In this document: piece by piece, positions 33,676 to 42,320 of the stretch
Layout: each line of letters starts with the position of its first letter
Numbering within the stretch: the stretch's first letter is position 1
Assembly (NCBI RefSeq): GCF_963855985.1
Contig: NC_087096.1
Span: 15,562,001 to 15,626,000, forward strand
DNA: 64,000 nt
From: Ostrinia nubilalis
Lineage: Eukaryota > Arthropoda > Insecta > Lepidoptera > Crambidae
Reading direction: 5' to 3'
Made by a program: the position numbers and the translations under genes
The notes under the pieces: generated by a model
Told to the model about the DNA's origin: nothing
Database searches by the model: none
What the model saw: the letters and a program-made list of their open reading frames with translations, nothing else

Positions 33676-34569
33676 CTGTGGGAACGCTAGGGTTTGAGTA
33701 TTGATATTCTTAACGCACTCATTTGTGCGAAGTTACATTTTACATCTATATCACAAATGTGTATAGTAGGTACTTCACGCTCACTATTATTTGTGGATAT
33801 ATTTAGACACACATTGCTGTTAATGTACTTAATAAATTATTAATTAATCTGTCGCTTCGTCTCATAGCAGAATCTCTTTTCATCGTACATTAGGGAGATC
33901 TGTAAAATTTGGCCTCTAGTTGCTTAAGGTAAATTAAAAAGGGTCGAGCTCATAATAATGATTATATCCTACTTTTATGTCACTGATGATTAATAAAATT
34001 ACGACTGTATGTGGCGAAAACCACGCCATAATACAATCTAATCCTCACTTCACACACAAACGTAGCTACTAACTCAAGATGCATAAATAACCCTCATAAA
34101 ATGTCCCTGGACCCCTCACCACATGAATAATATAACGATCACCAACACTTCCTTATTCTAAATCACACACAGAGCATTTTTCCGCTGGCCAAGGCCTGCA
34201 TATCAAGATGGGGACAAACATTTCGTTAGAAGTTCAAATTTCATCTACAAGTATTTCGATGTGAACCCTGTTAAGCATTCACCAATGTTTGTGTAGTCCC
34301 ACAAATGTTTGTCAAAGCGATGCGTGAAAAGGAATATTTTCATTTACAGCCGCTTTACGGCGTGTGACTTTTGTATTCGTATGTAAACTGTAACAACTTG
34401 GCTCTTTTTTTTTTGCTACTGATGTATTTACGCACTGAGGGTGGAGTATCTAACTATTTCAGCAACAGAAAAATGGGTTCAAATGTCAACCCTAACTTGT
34501 GACTGCTTCTATTTGTTCGCTTAGCTACTATAGCACACTTGTGGATGCAGTGACACACCCATTATAATT

Positions 34570-34720
34570 ATGATTATCATTATCATCATTTCATCATGTC
34601 CACTGCTAAAAATAAACCTCCTCCAATGATTTCCAGATCAGCCTGGTTGGTAGCGTAAAAGTAAGAACTTTTATGAAGTCATATATCCACCTTTTAGGTG
34701 GACGTCCTATACTCTTTTTG
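34570..34720 (-). mobile_element. RTE-like LINE 3' end in beat-like intron
   Basis: Decayed minus-strand RTE fragment (CATCATTTCATCATGTCCAC; CTCCTCCAATGATTTCCAGA) inside the intron 33676-34783. Confidence 0.65.
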
Positions 34721-34783
34721 CCGGTGTATAGCCTATACAGTTGCATATCTATATTAGTAGGGAAAGCCATAGAAAATTCTCAC

Positions 34784-34923
34784 CTTCTCTTGCTTCCCAT
34801 CGATGTACCACACGATGTTCGCAGGCGGCATGGCCGGGACTGTGGTACAGTTCATAATAACGTCTTCACCAAACTGTACGCTGCTCGGCACGCCTGATAT
34901 GACTGGATCTTCTTTGAGGATCA
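34784..34923 (-). CDS. beat-like gene, third visible exon (first half of Ig2)
   Basis: Acceptor CGAAACAG precedes TGATCCTCAAAG at 34923; donor GTGAGA lies at 34783-34778. The 140-nt exon starts by completing a split codon (G from the previous exon plus TG gives Val) and ends in phase 0. It encodes VILKEDPVISGVPSSVQFG, EDVIMNCTTVPAMPPANIV and WYIDGKQEK. The Cys and Trp pair is that of an immunoglobulin fold, and the MNCTT...PPANIVWYIDG pattern is typical of the second Ig domain of Beat proteins. Confidence 0.85.
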
Positions 34924-35346
34924 CTGTTTCGAAAAAACTAACATTGTAGAAGCACAAAATGTTTAACAAAAAAGGATCTTTAACTCTAATAATCTAAGAA
35001 ATCTAGGCTATGAAAACAACTAAGCTGATTATGAAGTAAACTTCACTATTGTTTCTCTAGCCTTGCTCAGCTCGACCTTGGTGGAAAAAATAACAAGAAA
35101 AAACACAAGGCAAGAAATGTATTCATAAATTGAGAGCAAAGCACGCCTGCTAGAAATAGACGAACGGCGCGTTAGATATCAGAAGATTATGATTCAAACA
35201 ACAACTGTCCACCTATCACAACTACATTACATAGCACCGTCCTTAGCTTGACTGTCATTGTACGCCGCTTATAAACCAGTTCCTTAAAAATAAATAGTCA
35301 AAACCAATATTTCTCAAAATCAAGATCAAAAGGACCATCAACTCAC

Positions 35347-35533
35347 CAGCCACAGTCAGATTCTTCGTCTGCTTCACGACAGCGAACCTCGGGCCCTCCG
35401 TGGAGACCTCGCAGGTGAAGGATATCCTCGTGTTGTACGTCTTCGGCAGGACCACGGTGATGGCGCAGCTGTGCAGGTTGCAGGAGCCCTTGGTTACCTC
35501 GCCCAGGGTCGTGTTAAAGGTACGGGTCGGGGG
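35347..35533 (-). CDS. beat-like gene, second visible exon (second half of Ig1)
   Basis: Acceptor CCCATAG precedes CCCCCGACCCGTACC at 35533; donor GTGAGT lies at 35346-35341. The 187-nt exon starts in phase 0 and ends in phase 1. It encodes PPTRTFNTTLGEVTKGSCNL, then HSCAITVVLPKTYNTRISFT and CEVSTEGPRFAVVKQTKNLT. The FTCEVSTEGPRF segment is the second Cys strand of Ig1 and matches the CEVS/T..AP.F signature of the Beat family. The two extra Cys in GSCNLHSC are noticeable and could form a further disulfide. Confidence 0.88.
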
Positions 35534-35699
35534 CTATGGGAAAAAAAATTGGGTTAATAAGTATACCTGAGTAACTTAAAATATAAACCACTGTTAAGAG
35601 AGTTTGCTGGCTTAATAAGAGTACTCGTTTATTTAAATGGACTGCCAAGGAGTCTACTCCTTCTACAAATCTAACTAGAGGGAAGAAAAAAGTTCACAA

Positions 35700-36046
35700 A
35701 CATACTATGGGTCGCATAAGAAGGCTCAAGGTCACCCAAAGGGTAATGGAGCGTGCTATGTTCGGAGTTTCCCTGCGTGATCGAATCAGAAATGAGAAAA
35801 TCCACAGGAAAACCAAAGTGGCTGACATAGCCCCCAAAATTGCCAAACTTAGTGGCAGTAGCCGGGGCACGTAGCTCGGAGAGCTGATGACCGCTGGGGC
35901 AGAAAAGTTCTCGAGTGGTGATGTGGAGTAGGCAGGCCTTCCACTAGGTAGACCAACGATCTGGTGAAGGTATCGCAAAGCACAGGACCGGATCCTTGGG
36001 GAAGCTTTTGTCCAGTAGTAGACGTCTTTTGGCTGCAATGGGATAG
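35700..36046 (+). mobile_element. RTE-like LINE fragment inserted beside the beat-like splice donor
   Basis: Plus strand, opposite to the gene. It encodes a broken version of RRLKVTQRVMERAMFGVS, RDRIRNEKI and the QQWTS end. It occupies most of the 530-bp intron 35534-36063 and ends about 17 bp from the donor of the preceding exon. Its nearest visible relatives are at 37975-38398 and 47510-48176. Confidence 0.8.
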
Positions 36047-36063
36047 AATAATGAACCATTCAC

Positions 36064-36236
36064 CGTCTGCTCAGGCGTGAACCGGAATATCTCATGGTTC
36101 CCGCGGTACCACTTGACGGAGTGCAGCGCGGGGTCGTCTCTCTCGCTCACGTAGTGGCAGACGAGGCGCGCCTCCTTCTGAGGATCGCCGTATCGAGGAA
36201 CGTCCAGTGACGTAATGTTGTGGGCTGTTGCTATCA
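36064..36236 (-). CDS. beat-like gene, first visible exon (first half of Ig1)
   Basis: Acceptor TCCACAG precedes TGATAGCAACAGCCC at 36236; donor GTGAAT lies at 36063-36058. The 173-nt exon begins with two bases of a split codon and ends in phase 0, so all four visible exons join in frame (720 nt, 240 codons). It encodes IATAHNITSLDVPRYGD, then EARLVCHYVSERDD, HSVKWYRGNHEIFRFTPEQ. The V/LDVPR start, LVCHY cysteine and VKWYRG(N/S)HE(I/F)FR block are the best markers of the Beaten path family: secreted or membrane-anchored two-Ig proteins that regulate axon adhesion, often by binding Sidestep-family partners. The signal-peptide exon must lie to the right. Which beat paralogue this is cannot be told here. 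Confidence 0.88.
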
Positions 36237-36331
36237 CTGTGGACAAAGGGATGGTTTTAGGAGACTATAGTTTTATCCTGCGATTTAGACTGCGAGGAAA
36301 TGGTGCCCTAATTAATGCGCATATGCTATTC

Positions 36332-36529
36332 AGTGTGCTCACCATGAGTTTACGTTAGGTGTGCTCGTTAGCGAGTGCGTAAAAAAATGTACGAAGTAAA
36401 ACCTTCGTTCTTGAAAGTAAGTAGTTCTAAAAGCGCTGTACAATCTGCCATATTATTATACATTTTTAATGTCATTTTTACGCAATAACTAGCGAGCACA
36501 CCTAATGAAAACTCATGGTAAGCACACAA
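36332..36529. mobile_element. Palindromic MITE in the upstream beat-like intron
   Basis: Inverted arms: GTGTGCTCACCATGAGTTT then AGGTGTGCTCG on the left, and the near-exact complement on the right (CGAGCACACCT, AAACTCATGGTAAGCACAC). About 198 bp; no coding content. Confidence 0.7.
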
Positions 36530-37974
36530 ATGTGTCGTTGTATAGTATGTAACTAATAAGAATAAAACTAAAGTATTAGTTTATCCTATTCTCACGGTAT
36601 CTACCTCACCACTATAACTTATCAGTTTAGTCTCAGTTACAGAACATTTACTGTTTAATTCACCAGAGAATTTGGCCTAAACATCCTGTGCTTGCCAAAC
36701 GTATTGGAGAAGCCTGATATGCTCGCATATTTCTACCTCCTCATTTCTCCCATAGACGAGCTCTTATGACATCCACAGGGAGAATGGTCCTTTTTCTACT
36801 CTGCCGGAACCACACGGCTAGCAATATTTTTCTGACTTACTATTTATAATTTAAAATTTCCCCACTGTTCCAAACCAATTCGATTCAACCCAAACTCGGT
36901 GTTTGGCAACTTTTTAATCAGAACTTCGCGCAAAAACGAACTAGTTTATAGTTGCCATTAATATGCAGTTACGGATTGCATATTGTTACCGTTAGCAACT
37001 GTTGTGACGGGCGAAATGTTGCACAACAATTTGCGAACTCGCGGTAATTTATATTTGGGAAGTGGGCAAAAACAGGTGAGCATAATACTGTATTGTTTGC
37101 TCGTTTTTGTAAAATCCACAGGGATTGTTTTTACTGCGTGTTCTATGGTTTTGAACCCCGCCGCTTGCTGTGGTGAGCTCAATCGTAACAAAATCATATT
37201 TATATATTTTTCACAACGAATTTTAAAATGATGAAATTACTTTGAGGCAAATTGACAATAACCCGTTTGTTTCAAAAGTACAATGTAAAGTTTAACAAGA
37301 AAGTAATGAAACTGTTTAATATAAAATAATTACTTACATTATTACTCAAAGTTAATGAAATACGTATACCCCCTACGCAAAATTCACAAGGACATATTTC
37401 AATGTTATGAAAACAAAAATACTTACATTTAAACCTACATTAAACTAATTAAAAACAGCATCTTTTCCTCTGAAATCGAGCAAAAGGCTCCGCTATACAA
37501 AAATAAAATGAAAAGAATAATTGCACGAAGTAAAGTCAAAAAATTCCTTTCATCGCTACTCAAATACGTTTTAAACGTAGCGTCACACAAGGAGCTAACT
37601 TTTGTCCGTCGTTTTTCACTTTAATATACTGTTATAGATTAAAGTTTGAACTTCTAAAAGGGAATTTCTTTTTACAGCCAAAGCGGTTTACGAGCATTTT
37701 GTCCGAAGTAACACAGTTGAATAAGGTAACAGTAAGTTTTTTCTATGTATTTACGTCACGTCATAATAATGTCAATGTCACCCTCCTCGTGCCGCTCCCG
37801 TATCTCAGGCACTGACTGAGTTAAGCACTAGACCCATTAAATTTATTAATTTTATATTTATTTCAGAAAATAGTGGTAGCGTTATGTCCTTTTAGTATCT
37901 GCGTTTATTCTTGAATCAAAATTCATTTTGTGTAAAGTCAAATAATGTGAATCACATAATACAGAGTGATGCTT
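36530..37974. other. No gene seen
   Basis: Probably intronic if the first beat-like exon lies further right. A B-box-like GGTTTTGAACCCCGCCGC at 37148-37165 hints at an old SINE. Confidence 0.4.
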
Positions 37975-38398
37975 AGTATGCTTAGTAGTAGTTCGCTTAC
38001 TATGGGCCTCATAAGAAGGCTCAAGGTCACCCAAAGAGCGATGGAGCGTGCTATGCTCGGAGTTTCCCTGCGTGATCGAATCAGAAATGAGGAGATCCGT
38101 AGGAGAACCAGAGTGACTGACATAGCCCGCAGAATCGCTAAAATCAAGTGGCAGTGGGCGGGGCACATAGCTCGAAGAGCTGATGGCCTCTGGGGAAGGA
38201 AAGTTCTTGAGTGGCGACCACGAGCTGGAAGACGTAGCGTGGGCAGGCCTCCTACTAGGTGGACCGACGATCTGGTAAAGGTCTCGGGAAGAGCCTGGAT
38301 GCGGGCAGCGCAGGACCGTTCATTGTGGAAAACCTTGGGGGAGGCCTTTGTCCAGCAGTGGACGTCATTTGACTGAAACGAACGAACGAACGAACGAT
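37975..38398 (+). pseudogene. RTE-like LINE reverse transcriptase C-terminal fragment
   Basis: One 136-codon frame (ATG at 37966) covers the end of an RTE-clade LINE protein: LTMGLIRRLKVTQRAMERAM, LGVSLRDRIRNEEIRRRTRV, KWQWAGHIARRADGLWG, GRPPTRWTDDLVKVSGRAW and the terminal SLWKTLGEAFVQQWTSFD. It is the least damaged copy of this tail in the window. The (ACGA)n tail follows at 38378-38397. The copy is severely 5'-truncated, so it has no endonuclease or palm domain and is inactive. Confidence 0.9.
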
Positions 38399-38863
38399 GC
38401 TTAGTGTTAATTTGTAGGTACGAAGACTCATAAAACTTAAACACTAATAAAATTTTGTAATAAGTTTTAGTTATAACAAAAGCTTTTAGTTGCTAAAAAG
38501 TAGAAGTACATTACATGTTCCTAGATGGTTCAAGTATTTCTTAAGTCTTTTGCAACTGCATTGTAAAAGAAGAGGACTTACTGCTTTACAACACTGTTGT
38601 AATACTACCTTACGTTACGTGCCAATACGGTTTTTAATAGGACATGCTGTGGAAATTCACTTTATCACGCCCTTCCGCACTTTAGCGCCTATTTTATGGT
38701 ATTAAAATTTTGATTATGAGCCGTAAAGAGCGCCTTTGATAGGGCGTTTTCATGAAGGTAATTTGAAACTTTTTTTCTATAATGATTGAGTAATTGATTT
38801 TGATTTTGACCAATTTGATAAAGGACACGGTGTAGATGTGTCTCGGAAACAATTCAATACTAT

Positions 38864-38984
38864 GGCTGGGTTGCTATCACCATCTTACTTTAACTTTGAC
38901 AAACGTCAAAATCTGTCAAACTCCATACAAAAAGCGCCGGTTATCGTCATAGTTACCGATAAAGTTAGATGGTGCAATTCAGCC
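38864..38984. mobile_element. GGCTGGGTTGC palindromic MITE, copy 4
   Basis: Same family as 13687-13804. Confidence 0.75.
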
Positions 38985-39957
38985 TAAGATTTGTAGCATT
39001 CGCGTTTTTTTAAAATTAGGTATATTTTTCTACAAAATGATATTAATTGTGTAAAAATTTTTTCACCTTAAGTATGTGCCCTAGCAGTCATTGTAAGTGA
39101 TGAATTTTCCCCTTCATTGTCTTATTAAGATACCTAGTTATCTGGACAGGGTTACGTTCTAGCCTTATTTACTTATTTACAGTCAAAAGTATCTATCTAA
39201 TCTTTGTTACAGCACAAACGAACCAAATTTAAGCACGTGGGTGTTACCTAAGTTCAAATCTGCTTAAGTTTCAGCCTTCCACTTCCATCAGCGACAAAGT
39301 ACAGTCCCTCACACCGGAGCCAAACCTTGCTTTCTTAAGCCGTTGTAATAAGTACTAGTTTGGAACAAATTTTCAGAATACATGTACCATAACTGACAGT
39401 AATTCATAGTGCCAACACAAGCATCGCCAGCGCCGGGATCGTCTAAGAACAACAGTGGCTCCGAACTTAGTTTTAGTTTTAGCTGCGATGCGGCTTCGTT
39501 TTGGCGAAGATTACTGTAATGCTTTCGAACAAGAACTATTTAACACGCGTAGTGGATTTATAAAGTGTATTTCAGTTAATGATTTTAAGCTTTCGCGTTT
39601 CATTAGAGCCCGCAGACCAAAATCTACAGGTTTTTTGTCAGCCGATTTTTGGTCGGGCTGTTAATCGCTATGAACATGTATGACAGTACATTACCGATTC
39701 CTCATACAAATTAGAAGCTAACCAACTTACCGGATGATAAAAAGTCTATCTGCGGGGACACTTATAGTAATTTAAAACTAATGAACCGATAGGCGTTGGT
39801 CCGATTGATTAAAACGAGCATGTGATATGACGTATTTTAGCAAATAATCGATACAGTAAAAATAAAACTCTCAAGGAGAAAAAGGAACTTGAGTATGGAT
39901 GCCGCCGTCGCCCCTTGTAAATATTCGCAGCGATATAAGTTTTAAACTGAGTGCAAT
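38985..39957. other. No gene seen; one MITE relative
   Basis: 39605-39715 resembles the GCAGACTACAGGCTTTTTGT MITE family but the right end is decayed. The rest shows no structure. Confidence 0.4.
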
Positions 39958-40030
39958 AATCATTATCATCATCTCAGTCATATGACGTCCACTGCTGAAC
40001 ATTGGCCTCCCCCAATGCTTTCCATGTTGA
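39958..40030 (-). mobile_element. RTE-like LINE 3' end
   Basis: Minus-strand fragment (ATGACGTCCACTGCTGAAC). It ends a few bases from the TA of the next MITE. Confidence 0.7.
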
Positions 40031-40038
40031 GTGCAATA

Positions 40039-40302
40039 CAGGGTGTTTGGTAAATGGGTATATGAGTCGACACTAGCCCATGTTAACATGGTTATGTAAA
40101 TGGTATGGTGAAGTCAGAAAATTGATATCTTCATTTTAATTATTTTATTTTTTATACAAATCGGATTTTATAAAATTTATTTTGTATGAAAATTAAAAAA
40201 ATTAAAATGATGATATCAAATTTCTGACTTCACCATACCATTTATATGCCCATGTTAACATGGGCTAGTTTCGGCTCATATACCCATTTACCTAACACCC
40301 TG
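40039..40302. mobile_element. Mariner-like palindromic MITE, TA duplication
   Basis: TA|CAGGGTGTTTGGTAAATG on the left and its near-complement at the right edge, TA at 40303-40304. Arms pair over about 85 bp (TAGCCCATGTTAACATGG; GGTATGGTGAAGTCAGAAA). No ORF. Confidence 0.8.
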
Positions 40303-40589
40303 TATAGCCACAATAATTTTAACATAATGTTTTCTATATTTCGAACGAACGAACGAATGTTTTCTATATTTTTATGTTTATTCTACCAGTTTCCTCCTAC
40401 GGCTTTTCCCGCGTGGTTATCTATTTATTTATCGCACATTTCCTGGAAACAACTTCCCCTCAAGTTATTTTTAAGGTTCTTACTTCTCCGAAATTCAATC
40501 CATCTCTATGCCAAAATTCGTCACACATTCGTCGTTATGAAATATGGAGAGACATGAAAACTTTGGGGCTTTGAGAATGCTTTATCAAT

Positions 40590-40710
40590 TATAAATAACT
40601 TGAAAAAATCGAACTGCCTAAGGCGGTAATTGAGAGACAAAGACACTGGATGAACCCGTCGAAATTTTCAAGTGTAATACGCTGTACGGCCAGCGTTTTC
40701 AAATTAGTTT
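40590..40710 (-). mobile_element. tRNA-derived SINE fragment
   Basis: The minus strand contains CCGCCTTAGGCAGTTCGATT and the body segment GAAAATTTCGACGGGTTCAT found at 48570-48703. The tRNA-like head is deleted. Confidence 0.6.
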
Positions 40711-41019
40711 GGTAATTTGGTTGGTCTGCAACCCACTAATATTTCTTGAAACCTTCCTAATTCAAGGCGTTTGCTCTAATAATATAGCTTGATCTTTGTC
40801 AAATACTATCTGCAAAGTAAACCTGCCCCATCCTTCGGGTTATATGGAACACTCAGCCCCTCTTTTATTTTTATTCCAACCCCCCATACGAGCAGTGATA
40901 AAAGCAGAAACTTTGCAACGAGTAAAAAAGTTAAGCTTTACGATCCAACGGGCGAGGAAGGGTTAATAAAAATAGTGTGTAGAAAAGTGTCTTTTTGAAT
41001 AGCATGAATTTCTACAGAA

Positions 41020-41262
41020 TCCCAACTAATCCCAACTAATATTATAAATGCGAAAGTAACTCTGTCTGTCTGTCTGTCTGTTACGCTTTCCCGCTTAAAC
41101 CTCGCAACCGATTTTGATGAAATTTGGCATAGAGATAGTTTGAGTCCCGGGAAAGAACATAGGATAGTTTTTATCCCGGTTTTTGAAACAGGGACGCGCG
41201 CGATAAAGTTTTTCTGTGACAGACAAAATTCCACGCGGGCGAAGCCGCGGGCGGAAAGCTAT
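41020..41262 (+). mobile_element. Solo short Helitron
   Basis: A|TCCCAACTAA (doubled) then TATTATAAATGCGAAAGTAA; ends with the CGCGGGCGAAGCCGCG hairpin and CTAT at 41259-41262 (CTAG changed at its last base) before T. Same family as the 5' 245 bp of the long Helitrons. Confidence 0.8.
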
Positions 41263-41654
41263 TCTCCATAAAAGAAGGAAAATATATCGCCGTGCCTTTT
41301 AGGGTGATTACGGTATCAGAAAGTTCTCATATGCCAAGAAAATTCAAGTTAAATAAAATTACGAGGCCTTGCTTCTGAACAAATATTGAAAGAGAGGCTA
41401 ACAAAAGTGACTGAGCTTTTTGGTCTTGAGCTGCTTGGTCTCGGCAATAACCCTTGTTATTGTTCGAAAGCAGTGATAGGGTGTTTATGGGACGTGAATT
41501 ATAACTGATTTGCACGTCATGCTTGCTACAATGAATTTCAAGTTAAGATTTCACAGATACGGTCATGAACTCAGTAACCCAGTTATTATTAGGAAGCAGT
41601 CAGGAAGCGCGGACAGGATAGGCTTTTAAAAGCCTTATAAGACCAAAAAAGACA

Positions 41655-41765
41655 AAAAAATCCAACCGCCTAAGGCGGGAATCGAACCCATGTTTAGGCA
41701 GTTTGATTTTTTAAGTTAGGTATTTATAATTTTCAAATTAGTTTGAGATGCAACTCTTAACGCTA
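41655..41765 (-). mobile_element. tRNA-derived SINE fragment
   Basis: The minus strand has a B-box-like GGGTTCGATTCCCGCCTTAG, followed by the family's CAGTTTGATTTTTTAAGTTA tract. Confidence 0.6.
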
Positions 41766-42320
41766 AAAATTAAATATCTAGGTTATCACAAACAATTATT
41801 AACCCTTAAACATGGTGCATCTTAAACTAAACCCACAGCTCTTAAATGCAACGATTCATTTCGTCGCTCCCACGCTACATAAACATCAACATCCAATTTA
41901 TTTATGTTTATTTACGCTACAGAGCGAGGTTCCTCTCAACCCAGGAACTTTGCATCAAGTGGGCAAACTCACGGCTTTACATTAAAAGTATGAAATAAAT
42001 ATTTTAAAAGGAAAGCACTGGTTTGTGGTCTGGATTTTGTTTACTATCGCAAGTATAAATCAAAATCAAAATCAAAATCAAAATCAAAAAATATTTATTC
42101 AGTTTAGACCACAAGTGGCACTTATGAACGTCAATAGAAAATAATAAAAAAAGAAAAGGTAGCCCTTATGGGGCACTTTACATGTCTCCTTATCTTTTGG
42201 GCCCTACCAGCGCTTCGAGACAAACATATGGCAAGTGCTGAGAAGAAACGCCGGAACAAACTCAGTCACCACTTATTGCCAGGAATTATCTAACGGTAAG
42301 AATAGTCAAATTTAAGTACA

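Noticed and set aside
35694..36059. 121-codon minus-strand frame next to the beat-like exon
   Set aside because: It is the antisense of the inserted RTE. The exon ends at the GTGAAT donor and the next exon joins in frame at 35533.
37938..38444. 168-codon minus-strand frame
   Set aside because: Antisense of the RTE reverse transcriptase fragment on the plus strand.
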